Below are positions 33,172-40,163 of a stretch of DNA of 40,163 nt, piece by piece; position 1 is the first letter of the stretch, and every line of letters starts with the position of its first letter. The translations under genes were made by a program, and so were the position numbers. Origin of the DNA: CAZFAP01 sp964516325. Its GTDB lineage: Bacteria; Auribacterota; JABMQX01. The stretch covers positions 1-40,163 of the forward strand of contig CAZFAP010000019.1 in assembly GCA_964516325.1 (NCBI GenBank). Reading direction: 5' to 3'. The notes under the pieces are model-generated. The model saw nothing but the letters and a program-made list of their open reading frames with translations. It made no database searches and was not told where the DNA came from.

Positions 33172-33410
33172 CTTCGAGTGTGAACGTGTGAAAGGTGAGA
33201 AGGGTATGAAGGGAAAAGCCGCAAAGTCGTTCGAGGAACTGCCCGTCTATCAACGTGCCAGGGAACTGTCCAATATGGAAACTAAGACGAGGTTGCTCGC
33301 GGCGTAGTTTTGGGTGAGAACGTGTGAAAGGTGAGAAGGGTATGAAGGGAAAAGCGGCAGAGTCGTTCGAGGAACTGCACGTCTATCAACGCGCGAGGGA
33401 ACTCACGAAT
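33139..33410 (+). repeat. Two tandem 136-bp units at the start of the S23 gene
   Basis: 33139-33274 and 33275-33410 align base for base without gaps. Each unit contains the last ten codons of one reading frame (ending AA-stop), a spacer AACGTGTGAAAGGTGAGAAG, and the first 23 codons of an S23 protein. The S23 half is about 90% identical, the upstream tail half clearly less. The first unit breaks off and runs into the second, truncating the first S23 frame. Confidence 0.85.
33206..33307 (+). pseudogene. Truncated S23 N-terminus, first copy
   Basis: ATG 33206 encodes MKGKAAKSFEELPVYQRARE, almost the same as the N-terminus of the intact copy (MKGKAAESFEELHVYQRARE). After LSN it fuses at the repeat junction with METKTRLLAA and a TAG at 33305-33307. 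The product, 33 residues, covers only the first helix. Confidence 0.75.
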
Positions 33411-33890
33411 GCGGTTTATGCTTTGACCTGCGAAGGCACTTTCGCTCGGGACCACGGTCTTGTGGATCAAATCCGCCGCGCTTCGGTCTCCATCATGTCC
33501 AACATTGCGGAGGGATTCGAGCGCGGCGCCACCACCGAGTTCATCCAGTTCCTTTACATCGCCAAAGGATCTTGCGGTGAAATTCGCACCCAGCTTCAAA
33601 TCGCCCGCGACCAGAACTATATCTCCGAAGACGACTACAGCCGCCTGCACGACCTTGCACGCCGCATCAGCGGTATGATCTCGAATTTCATCGCCCATTT
33701 GCAGGGGTCCGATTACCGCGGGGAGAAATTCAACCGACCTCAACGCCGCGCCGCGGAAGCGAAGCAAAAACACCTGCAGGCCCTGCGCTCCGCTCAACTC
33801 GCCAACATCCGCGCCCGCGAAAGAGGGGAACAGGAGGAGAAGAGCCAGCAGTGAGGCCCCCTTCTCCCCCTTGTTACCCTTCTTACCTTT
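33327..33890. repeat. Inverted repeats framing the S23 gene
   Basis: 33327-33349 and the reverse complement of 33868-33890 match in 20 of 23 bases (AAAGGTGAGAAGGGTATGAA against AAAGGTAAGAAGGGTAACAA, both followed by GGG). The left arm overlaps the S23 ribosome site and start; the right arm begins 13 bases after its stop. The same left arm occurs in the truncated copy at 33191-33213. Confidence 0.75.
33342..33854 (+). CDS. Four-helix bundle protein of the S23 (23S rRNA intervening-sequence) family
   Basis: A 170-residue protein. Residues 8-120 are the S23 four-helix bundle: FEELHVYQRARELTNAVY, DHGLVDQIRRASVSIMSNIAEG and EFIQFLYIAKGSCGEIRTQL are hallmark segments. Beyond the bundle is an extra basic and Gln-rich tail of about 50 residues. 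ATG 33342 is preferred by the family start; GTG 33324 is also in frame. The family is named from ORFs within intervening sequences of 23S rRNA and also includes the Avd protein of diversity-generating retroelements. No reverse transcriptase or rRNA is nearby. Its function here is unknown. Confidence 0.9.
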   Translation: MKGKAAESFEELHVYQRARELTNAVYALTCEGTFARDHGLVDQIRRASVSIMSNIAEGFERGATTEFIQFLYIAKGSCGEIRTQLQIARDQNYISEDDYSRLHDLARRISGMISNFIAHLQGSDYRGEKFNRPQRRAAEAKQKHLQALRSAQLANIRARERGEQEEKSQQ

Positions 33891-34305
33891 CTTACCTTTC
33901 TCACCCCTGCACCCTTCTTGCCGTGTCACCGTTCCAGCCCTTCTCATGCTGACTACCGTTCTCCCCGCCTGCCGCCCGAGTTGCGCTGAGCGCGCTCGGG
34001 AGAGGCGTGCGGTGTGGCTGCATTTCAGTGGCGTCAAACGCTGCTTTCCCTGGGGAGCAATGCCTCCCGCTGGCTTCCAGTGTCGCCGCCGGCGCCATAG
34101 CCATCTGCTTCAGCGAGTCGTGCAGAAGATGAAGCCACATTTCCCCGTCTTTGAACCGGCCTACGGTCATAGACAAATTTGCCGGGCAGGCGGAGTCGCT
34201 GACAGCGCTGCGCCGACAAGCCGCTTGCAGGCTCACCTTCGCAACGCCCTTGTAGTGTGCCCAACGACGGGCTGGGGGAGGCTGCGAGTTATGAGCGCGG
34301 CACTC
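33891..34305. other. Intergenic region between the convergent S23 and pcm genes
   Basis: About 415 bp with no supported gene. It includes a hairpin CCCGAG ... CTCGGG with an inner GCGC/GCGC pair at 33975-34000. Frames on both strands overlap each other and lack ribosome sites. Confidence 0.4.
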
Positions 34306-35088
34306 TCACTCGGCGGGCTGCTTCCGGATGGCGCCGGTCATCGGCACGAAGGCGACGGGGCAGACGGTTTGCGTTACGATTTTTCCCCCTTCCTTCTTCT
34401 CGACGACGATGAGATTCTGCGTATAGAAGGCGCTCCCCACGGGAATGACCATTCGCCCTCCTTCCTTTAGTTGCTTGATCAGAGGAGGTGGAATGTTGTT
34501 TGCCGCGCAGGTTACAATGATTCCGTCATAAGGCGCCCCTTCTTCCCATCCATAATATCCGTCGGCGACCTTGACCTTGACTTTCTCAGGATACTTCTCC
34601 GCGAGAATCTTTTTTGCTCCGGCGCCGAGGTCCTTGATGATTTCGATTGTCCAGACTTCCTTCACGATCTCGGCCAAAACCGCCGCTTGATACCCTGAGC
34701 CAGCGCCGATTTCGAGAATCCGATCCGTGCTTTTCGGCCTCAGAAGCTCCGTCATCAGCGCCACGATGTAGGGCTGGGAGATCGTCTGTCCGTGCCCGAT
34801 GGGCAAGGGCCAATCGGCATACGCCTCTCGACGAAGATTCGGGGGGACGTACTCGTGCCGCGGGACCTTTCGCATCGCCGCCAGCACCTTTTCATCCCGG
34901 ATTCCCCGGTCGGCAATCTGCTTCGCAACCATTCTGAGTCGCTCATCTCTGTGCCTGTCAGCTGGGCCAGCGGCCGCGGATGCCGCAGCCGGGTCATTTC
35001 GCAACGCCCTTCGCGGAACGACGGTCAGCGCAATGATCGCCGCCAGAGCAAGAATCGGAAGAACGATGTTCAACGAAAACTTTTGCAA
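34306..35088 (-). CDS. pcm: Protein-L-isoaspartate O-methyltransferase with N-terminal membrane anchor or signal
   Basis: A 260-residue enzyme that methylates isoaspartyl residues with S-adenosylmethionine to start their repair. The PCMT fold is clear: QTISQPYIVALMTELL (102-116), the SAM motif LEIGAGSGYQAAVLAE (125-140) and GGRMVIPVGS near the end. Unusually, residues 7-25 form a hydrophobic helix followed by basic residues and an Ala-rich linker, so the catalytic domain is predicted outside the cytoplasm or tethered to the membrane. The start is TTG at 35088; no ATG lies between it and the upstream in-frame stop. If translation began at Met53 the enzyme would be cytosolic. Convergent with the S23 gene. 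Confidence 0.88.
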   Translation of the reverse strand: MQKFSLNIVLPILALAAIIALTVVPRRALRNDPAAASAAAGPADRHRDERLRMVAKQIADRGIRDEKVLAAMRKVPRHEYVPPNLRREAYADWPLPIGHGQTISQPYIVALMTELLRPKSTDRILEIGAGSGYQAAVLAEIVKEVWTIEIIKDLGAGAKKILAEKYPEKVKVKVADGYYGWEEGAPYDGIIVTCAANNIPPPLIKQLKEGGRMVIPVGSAFYTQNLIVVEKKEGGKIVTQTVCPVAFVPMTGAIRKQPAE

Positions 35089-35268
35089 CGTCTCGTCTCG
35101 CGTGTATGATTATGAAGCAACGTTCGCTGTCGTTTCGCAAAAACAGGATAGCACGATTTGCGTCTCGTGCCAATATCGCTGTCTTTTTCCGCGGCACGCC
35201 TCTGCCTTCTGTGACTGCCCGGAGAACCAGTTTGCCTTTCTCACGAGTTACAGTGCTAAGAGGTTCCC

Positions 35269-35907
35269 ATGAGCCGAATCTACGACATCTCCCACCTGAT
35301 TTCGCCGGACATCCCGATGTGGCCCGGAGACCATTATGTTTTTCACCGGGTCGAGGAAATAGCTAAGGGGGACGTCTGCAACAAGTCGTTCCTCGAAATC
35401 GGAAGCCACATCGCCACCCACATGGACGCTCCTTACCATTTTGAACGCGATGGCCTGACCGTTGACCGCGTGGCTCTTGACCTCTTTGTCGGCCCCGCCC
35501 GCGTCGTCTATTTCCCCGAAGCCGACAAGATCACTGAGGGCGATATACAGAGCATATCACTTCGCGGAGTCGAGCGAATCCTTTTCAAAACCCGGAACTC
35601 CTACCTGTGGGAGCAAAGGGACTTCAGCGAGGATTATGTCTACCTCACCCCCGATGCGTGCCGCGTCCTGGCGGAATCAGGCGTAAAGCTCGTTGGTGTT
35701 GACTACCTCTCCATCGAGGAATTCCGCGCTCGCAGCTTTGAGAGCCACCACATCCTTCTCGGTAAGGGGATTCCTTTGCTCGAAGGGCTTGACCTGAGAG
35801 AGGTCAATCCGGGGGACTATGAGTTGATTGCCCTGCCTTTGAAGATCGCCGGCGGAGATGGCAGCCCGGTGAGAGCGGTCTTGAGAGAGCTGGCGCCCGG
35901 CGGTTAG
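35269..35907 (+). CDS. Cyclase-family metal-dependent hydrolase (kynurenine formamidase-like)
   Basis: A 212-residue protein of the cyclase superfamily (PF04199). The metal site is read as His47, His51, Asp53 in HIATHMDAPYHF, with His57 following; family members usually have Gly before Thr (HxGTHxD), here Ala49. The N-terminal MSRIYDISHLISPDIPMWPGD is typical. Relatives hydrolyse N-formylkynurenine, isatin or other amides; the substrate is not evident and no tryptophan catabolic genes are nearby. ATG is preceded by AAGAGG. Single gene, divergent from pcm. Confidence 0.88.
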   Translation: MSRIYDISHLISPDIPMWPGDHYVFHRVEEIAKGDVCNKSFLEIGSHIATHMDAPYHFERDGLTVDRVALDLFVGPARVVYFPEADKITEGDIQSISLRGVERILFKTRNSYLWEQRDFSEDYVYLTPDACRVLAESGVKLVGVDYLSIEEFRARSFESHHILLGKGIPLLEGLDLREVNPGDYELIALPLKIAGGDGSPVRAVLRELAPGG

Positions 35908-36064
35908 GAAGTTCGACGTTGCCGGGTTCGTGAACGGCGGCGCTTCAAAGGGCCGTCGCGGGTACCCCTCGAAAAAGCCTTGATCGTGGGTCAAAAGCGC
36001 AATCAGGGCTGAGAAGTCAGGCCAGCTCAGGAGGTGATTTGAGGGGTCATCACCGCCCGGGGAC

Positions 36065-36106
36065 AAAAAGCAAAAGCCACGCTTGGAGGTTGGTCCAAAC
36101 GCGGCT
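36065..36106 (-). terminator. Rho-independent terminator after the first PEP-CTERM gene
   Basis: Minus strand stem of 12 pairs (two G-U) AGCCGCGTTTGG/CCAAGCGTGGCT with an 8-base loop, then TTTGCTTTTTG. It lies about 60 bp after the stop of the gene at 36165. Confidence 0.8.
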
Positions 36107-36164
36107 CCTGCTTTCGAAGATGTCCTCTGTCCGCCGGGAGTTTAGGGGAGACAGAGACCTTCCC

Positions 36165-36839
36165 TCACTTCGATAAGAACGGTAGCTTTTTTCTGGCGAT
36201 TGCGAGCAGTCCCACGAGTCCCGAACCGAACAGCATCAGCGTGCTCGCTTCCGGGACGGCGTTCAGAGGCTGCAATGAGGTTCCGCCTGGGGGATCAGCG
36301 GCCATGACCCTGATAGCGTCTGCCTGGCCGAACTCGTTCCCAACCCACCCTTCCAGGCCGAAGCCGAGTTCTCTCACATCGTTGAGGTTTGCCACCGGAG
36401 CGACATTCGAGATGAGATTCAGGGAAACCTCTGCAGTCATCCCTGGGAAAAGAGTCCACCAAGGCGACCCATAATAGTCTTCGTTTGGCCCCGTCTTCAT
36501 ATACAGGTTGACACTGAAGGTGTCGTCAACGCTTGTATTCGTGATCGTCAGGAAATAGTCCGTAAAACCGCTGAGGTCTGACAGGGGAGACGGACCTCCT
36601 ATGCCGAGTTCGATGTCCCAGGCGCCGTACAGCGCCACGTCGTACTCGACTCCGAGCCCCGTCGTATCCACCTTGCCAACAAGGTCCGCCCACCCTTCGT
36701 AGGGCTTCACGTACGTGTCCTCGAACGTCATCAGCGTTTCGTCCGACAACGAGAAGCCCGTAGGTGATGCAAGCGCATGCACGCCGGGTCCAACTATGGC
36801 GAGTAAACTAGCTATTACCAGTACTTCTGAAATCCGCAT
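36165..36839 (-). CDS. PEP-CTERM sorting-signal protein, paralogue A
   Basis: A 224-residue exported protein: signal peptide (1 to about 25, ending LAS), a beta-rich domain (SPTGFSLSDETLMTFEDTYV, then YYGSPWWTLFPG near the middle) and a C-terminal sorting segment with VPEASTLMLFGSGLVGLLAI followed by basic ARKK. PEP-CTERM proteins are processed by exosortase in the inner membrane and usually accompany exopolysaccharide. The motif here is PEAS rather than the common PEPS. ATG 36839 has GGAG at good spacing; a TTG start two codons earlier is possible. A sigma-54 promoter lies about 70 bp upstream and a terminator follows. Paralogue of the gene at 37683. Confidence 0.88.
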   Translation of the reverse strand: MRISEVLVIASLLAIVGPGVHALASPTGFSLSDETLMTFEDTYVKPYEGWADLVGKVDTTGLGVEYDVALYGAWDIELGIGGPSPLSDLSGFTDYFLTITNTSVDDTFSVNLYMKTGPNEDYYGSPWWTLFPGMTAEVSLNLISNVAPVANLNDVRELGFGLEGWVGNEFGQADAIRVMAADPPGGTSLQPLNAVPEASTLMLFGSGLVGLLAIARKKLPFLSK

Positions 36840-36891
36840 CCTCAATCTCCTCTACGGAAGTTTTGTTCCAATCGTGGATAGGATACTCTGA

Positions 36892-36912
36892 TTGCTCAAG
36901 GGGATTGAGCAA
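36892..36912. promoter_or_regulatory. Inverted repeat overlapping the sigma-54 promoter of paralogue A
   Basis: Perfect TTGCTCAA, five bases, TTGAGCAA. One arm includes the -12 element of the adjacent promoter. It could be a repressor site or a leader hairpin; the second PEP-CTERM gene lacks it. Confidence 0.45.
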
Positions 36913-36923
36913 CGCTCATGCCA
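36908..36923 (-). promoter_or_regulatory. Sigma-54 promoter of PEP-CTERM paralogue A
   Basis: Minus strand TGGCATGAGCGTTGCT: GG-N10-GC spacing exact, one mismatch to TGGCACG-N4-TTGCT. It lies 69 bases upstream of the start codon. Confidence 0.7.
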
Positions 36924-37533
36924 GCCACAGTCAACTTGCCATTCTCCCGCAGCACGAATCTGCAATACGTTATCATTACATAAGTTACGACGCTACAAAC
37001 AAGACGTATGGCTCCTGTCCTTCCGCCGCGCCATGCCTTGCCGATGTTGCCGGGGCTAAACGCCCCCCCGCGTTCCCCCATCCTCGCTCTCCTAACTCAT
37101 TGCGCAATAAGATGATGCGCCGAAAGTTTCCCAACGTCAACACAGGTGGTTTTCCGTAAACCTGTTCTTCCTTGATTCTCACGACGTAACTACTTACCTC
37201 CCAGACCATTGCGCGGATAGGCCAGAAAAACCGGGCAGCGCCCGAGGCCCCATTCGCCCGGCCTTGCCCAAGCCAGGGGTGGGCGGGGCGGCTCCAGCCG
37301 CCGGAGGGTTGTTCGGTAGTCCGCGCTCGCTTACGCCGCAAATGACAGTGGGAGGCCGTGCCTGTTTATCAATAGCAACGCACAGCGGCGATCTCGTGAG
37401 CCGCCGAACCGTGGCCAGGTGGACGCCTGCCATTGGGAGAAGGCTGGCGCTGCACTTGTGAGGCGGACAGCTTCTGAAACACGTGAACGTGGCTCGGTCA
37501 ACTGATCTGTGCGTTAGAAGAGACGGGCACCCG
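36924..37533. other. Intergenic region upstream of PEP-CTERM paralogue A
   Basis: About 600 bp without a supported gene. Open frames are short, lack ribosome sites and overlap on both strands. It contains a small GC hairpin (GCGGCT/AGCCGC near 37288-37303) and is otherwise plain. Activator sites for the downstream sigma-54 promoter could lie here, but I see no clear palindrome within 200 bp. Confidence 0.4.
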
Positions 37534-37570
37534 AAAAAAGCGCCGCCTGCTCTCAGGCACTCGGCGGCGC
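37534..37570 (-). terminator. Rho-independent terminator after the second PEP-CTERM gene
   Basis: Minus strand perfect 8-bp stem GCGCCGCC/GGCGGCGC with a 15-base loop, followed by TTTTTT. It is about 110 bp after the stop codon of the gene at 37683. Confidence 0.8.
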
Positions 37571-37682
37571 GTCGGGCTGGAAGGGGGGAGACAGAAAGCG
37601 CGGACAGTCCGCATGTCGTCAACACAGAAAGCCGGTTTGAGCGAAAGGAATGTTGTTTTGCACCGAGGGTAAGGGGAAGCTA

Positions 37683-38345
37683 TCAGCCCTGTTTTGACAA
37701 GGACCGGAACTTCCTTCGGGCGATAGCCATGATCCCGGCAAGCCCCGACCCGAACAGCATCAGCGTGCTTGCCTCAGGAATCGGTCGCAGTGGGTCATAC
37801 GGCTCGTCTCCGGCAACCTTGACCACACGAATGGCGTCGGCCATCCCGAATTCGTTCCCTGCCCATGCCTCAACACCGAGACCGAGTCCCCTGACGTCGT
37901 CCATGTTCGGAACCGAAGTAACGTCCAGGGTGATCGGCGCGGTCGTCCCTGGGAGGAGAGTCCACCACGGGGAACCATAGTACGTTTCTGACGGGCCCGT
38001 CTTCAGGTAAAGGTTCACGTTGAACGTGTCGTCATCCGTCATGTTCGTCACCGTCAGGGCGTACGTATCGTAGGCGCTGAGGTCCGCGTCATACGGCGTG
38101 CCTATGCCCATTTCCACGGTCCAGGCGCCATAAATTGCTACGTCAAACTGAACCCCCACGCCCGGAAGATCGGTCTTTCCGGTCAGGTCCGCCCACCCCT
38201 CGAAAGGCTTGACGTACGTGTCGTCAAACGTCATCATCAGTTCGTCTGACAAGGTGAATCCAGTCGGCGACCCGTGAACGGGCGAAGCAAATCCAGCGAC
38301 CAGAAAGAATCCGACAAGCACAATCAAAACCGTCGAGTTTTTCAT
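37683..38345 (-). CDS. PEP-CTERM sorting-signal protein, paralogue B
   Basis: A 220-residue exported protein with the same layout as paralogue A and roughly half its residues identical: signal peptide (ending VHG), SPTGFTLSDELMMTFDDTYV, YYGSPWWTLLPG and a C-terminal IPEASTLMLFGSGLAGIMAI with a basic end. ATG 38345 follows AGGAGAGG; the frame is open 88 codons upstream but has no better start. A perfect sigma-54 promoter lies about 70 bp upstream and a strong terminator follows, so it is transcribed alone. The beta-rich domain has no assigned function. Confidence 0.88.
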   Translation of the reverse strand: MKNSTVLIVLVGFFLVAGFASPVHGSPTGFTLSDELMMTFDDTYVKPFEGWADLTGKTDLPGVGVQFDVAIYGAWTVEMGIGTPYDADLSAYDTYALTVTNMTDDDTFNVNLYLKTGPSETYYGSPWWTLLPGTTAPITLDVTSVPNMDDVRGLGLGVEAWAGNEFGMADAIRVVKVAGDEPYDPLRPIPEASTLMLFGSGLAGIMAIARRKFRSLSKQG

Positions 38346-38414
38346 CCCGCCTCTCCTAAGCTTCCTATTGTTAGGCCGGACTCCGCACCCACCTACTACC
38401 TTTTCTTGGTGTGG

Positions 38415-38430
38415 AGCAACCCACGTGCCA
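38415..38430 (-). promoter_or_regulatory. Sigma-54 promoter of PEP-CTERM paralogue B
   Basis: Minus strand TGGCACGTGGGTTGCT, a full match to TGGCACG-N4-TTGCT, 69 bases upstream of the start codon, the same distance as for paralogue A. Confidence 0.8.
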
Positions 38431-38633
38431 GTACGAGAAACCAAAGAGTGGTGTGAGCGGGTTCTTCCGTAACACGTTCTAAGTAAACGAATTATGGGGC
38501 GAATCACCCAGACCCGACCGTCTGCTCCTCGGGCACGCTGTGTCCTCCCTGTCGTCGCAGAAGCCACGCAGGAGGGCGGATTTTGGCTTTCATCGCACAC
38601 GTAACCCATTGTGATTACGAGGCTTAATGCAGT

Positions 38634-38651
38634 TGTTTACATTTGTAAACA
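38634..38651. promoter_or_regulatory. Operator-like palindrome TGTTTAC-ATTT-GTAAACA
   Basis: Perfect 7-bp arms with a 4-base spacer, in an AT-rich patch about 205-235 bp upstream of the sigma-54 promoter of paralogue B. That is a usual distance for an enhancer-binding activator site. The protein that binds it is unknown. Confidence 0.45.
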
Positions 38652-39312
38652 TCCGTCTGATTTCATAAACGCTGTCCGAGAGGAGAAGTCACGCGAACCT
38701 CCCTTGATGAAACCGAGCCGCGGATGGACCGCGAGTTGACAGCAAGCCGCGTTCGCTTCGTCCCTCCTCGAAACGACACAGCCCTTCCCAATATTCGTCC
38801 CTTTCCCTACACGGGTTCCGAATTGACACCAGCCCCTGCCGCATGGCGGCGTCAGTAACCGCTCTGCGGTCCCCGAGACCCTTCCCGCACGGGCTTATTG
38901 CCTTCCGCTTCGGGCGAGTGGCTGCGATAGACGCGCGTGCAAAGGGCGCGGCACAGCGCCGGACTACGCGAGCGCGACACGTATTGTCTATATAGTCGCC
39001 CATTTGCGCGCGACCCAGTGAAAATGTTGCGATAAAGCAACACGCTACTGGTCTCCAATCGCGCCAGACTGATCATTCGTGCCACTCACCCTTCTGGCTG
39101 GTTTCAGCCAAGGTTGCACGTGAACCGCTCGAGTGGTGCGGGGGCCCCGGCGGAATTGCCCCACGTCCCCGATTGAAGTCGTTCTGTCGTGAGACGGCTT
39201 TCACGCCGTCACCCAGCCGGGGATGTCCAGAGGAGTCTGGCTTGCCGGTATGCTCGCGAGTAAGGCCTGGGGCTGCCCTGCTCGAATGTTTAGGTTTCTC
39301 ATTGGAATTGGT
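38652..39312. other. Intergenic region between the divergent PEP-CTERM and phosphatase-like genes
   Basis: About 660 bp with no supported gene. Short frames on the minus strand (for example 38689-39003) lack ribosome sites and look like low-complexity translation. A GACGGC/GCCGTC hairpin lies near 39192-39210. Confidence 0.4.
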
Positions 39313-39341
39313 TTGCGTGCACTCAGCTCTTCGGGCATAAT
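39313..39341 (+). promoter_or_regulatory. Putative sigma-70 promoter of the phosphatase-like gene
   Basis: TTGCGT (39313-39318), 17 bases, CATAAT (39336-39341), about 60 bp before the start codon. Confidence 0.4.
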
Positions 39342-39404
39342 CAGAATCCAAAGGCAGATGTGATTGTGCTGTCGCACAGGGCAATGTACAGAAGGGAGGA
39401 ACCT

Positions 39405-40163
39405 ATGAAAGTGCTTCGCAAAGCGGTGTCCCCATTCATTATGATGTGGCTTTTGCTTCTTCTGGATTCTCACGCATGGGGCGTCCAGCGTGGCGAGACC
39501 CCGCAAAACATCCTCCTCATTGGATGGGATGGATGCCAGCGAGACCATCTCAAGGAATGCATCTCGCGAAGTGAAGTCCCCAACCTTATGAAGCTCGCGA
39601 GCGAGGGCAAACTCGTCGCCATAGAGGTCCTTCGCATTACCGACACCAAAGCGGGCTGGGCTCAGATTCTCACCGGATATGAGCCGGAGAAAACCGGCGT
39701 TTTCAGCAACGGCATTTTCCAGCCCATTCCGGTTGGCTACACGGTCTTTGAGCGGCTCGAGAAATTCTTCGGTCCCGACAATGTCGCCACCGTTGCCGTC
39801 ATTGGCAAAAAAGGGCACGTGGATGCCGATGCCCCTCAGTTAATCCCCATGGAGCGCATCCTCACGAGGGAGAAGAACGCGGTCGCCGCCGGGAAGGCAA
39901 AGCCGCAGCGAGAAGCCGGGGGCAAGATCATCGAGCAGGACGGGAAGCAGTACTGGTCCGTTCCCGGCAAGCCATATTGTTACACCAAGGACAACATGGA
40001 CGTCTTCGTCAACGGGCTTTTGGAGAACGAGAAAGTCGTTGCGACCGCGATCGAATATCTGGAGAAGTACAAAGACAAACGGATGTTCTTCTTCATCCAC
40101 TTCGCGGAACCCGACCACGCCGGCCACGCTCACGGCGAGAATTCCAATGAGTACAATGCGGCT
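39405..40163 (+). CDS. Exported alkaline-phosphatase-superfamily protein (phosphodiesterase/sulfatase-like), 3'-truncated by the window edge
   Basis: The first 253 residues are in view; the frame runs off the end. ATG 39405 follows GGGAGGA. A signal peptide (1 to about 27, basic start, Leu-rich core, ending SHA-WG) leads into ILLIGWDGCQRDHLKE, the first metal-binding strand of the superfamily, then TDTKAGWAQILTGYEPEKTG, which should hold the catalytic Thr or Ser, and FFFIHFAEPDHAGHAHGE, the second metal-binding segment with the DHxGHxHG pattern. It should hydrolyse phosphate or sulfate esters in the periplasm. Which of type I phosphodiesterase, phosphonoacetate hydrolase or sulfatase it is cannot be told without the C-terminus. 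Confidence 0.85.
   Translation, partial: MKVLRKAVSPFIMMWLLLLLDSHAWGVQRGETPQNILLIGWDGCQRDHLKECISRSEVPNLMKLASEGKLVAIEVLRITDTKAGWAQILTGYEPEKTGVFSNGIFQPIPVGYTVFERLEKFFGPDNVATVAVIGKKGHVDADAPQLIPMERILTREKNAVAAGKAKPQREAGGKIIEQDGKQYWSVPGKPYCYTKDNMDVFVNGLLENEKVVATAIEYLEKYKDKRMFFFIHFAEPDHAGHAHGENSNEYNAA

Noticed and set aside
33139..33410. Short CRISPR-like array
   Set aside because: Only two adjacent units with no spacers, and the units are coding.
33342..33854. S23 protein as Avd of a diversity-generating retroelement
   Set aside because: No reverse transcriptase, template repeat or variable-repeat target gene in the window; the 136-bp duplication shows no adenine-specific substitution pattern.
38689..39003. 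104-residue minus-strand frame
   Set aside because: No ribosome site, no hydrophobic or domain pattern, composition like translated intergenic GC-rich DNA.

Overview
The window is about 40 kb of a GC-rich (high fifties by eye), gene-dense bacterial chromosome. The cell is Gram-negative: it has lipoproteins with lipoboxes, MacB/Lol-type ABC genes, a periplasmic-type PBP2 and two PEP-CTERM proteins, which imply an exosortase and exopolysaccharide. Scattered palindromic repeats, a corrinoid-type URO-D protein, AMMECR1 and S23 proteins are common in genomes of uncultured phyla of the Planctomycetes/Hydrogenedentes/Sumerlaeota/Omnitrophota kind. The sequence alone does not fix the phylum. No rRNA, tRNA, CRISPR array or prophage was seen.

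Layout. 1-3.3 kb: 3' part of a PBP2 gene, then a convergent deoC-TPR pair. 3.5-7.2 kb: hairpin repeats, an NtrB/NtrC-type sensor kinase and sigma-54 activator, then elongation factor P. 7.5-8.4 kb: two small membrane proteins. 15.3-8.5 kb (minus strand): a likely operon with a near-consensus promoter, AMMECR1-leuS-comEA-secreted protein-ABC ATPase-FtsX/MacB permease, with a dispersed repeat between the last two genes. 15.4-17.7 kb: repeats and a secreted repeat-rich protein. 20.7-17.9 kb (minus): hsp20, a candidate structured small RNA, groS and groL with a strong terminator. 21.2-24.3 kb: IS630 remnant, a polytopic membrane protein and a gene fragment. 24.3-26.9 kb (minus): an incomplete oligopeptide ABC operon. 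27.2-32.0 kb: a sugar ABC operon (binding lipoprotein, double ATPase, permease) ending in a URO-D methyltransferase-like protein. 32.2-33.9 kb: an orphan protein, then an S23 four-helix-bundle gene framed by inverted repeats and a 136-bp tandem duplication. 34.3-35.9 kb: a membrane-anchored or exported isoaspartyl methyltransferase and a cyclase-family hydrolase. 36.1-38.4 kb: two paralogous PEP-CTERM proteins, each with its own sigma-54 promoter and terminator. 39.4 kb to the end: start of an exported alkaline-phosphatase-superfamily enzyme.

Two themes link distant genes. Three sigma-54 promoters (GG-N10-GC) precede hsp20 and both PEP-CTERM genes, and the window also encodes a sigma-54 activator with its kinase, so one envelope/stress regulon is possible but unproven. 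The most novel candidates are the roughly 119-nt three-way-junction RNA between hsp20 and groS, and the S23 unit whose inverted-repeat frame resembles 23S rRNA intervening sequences.
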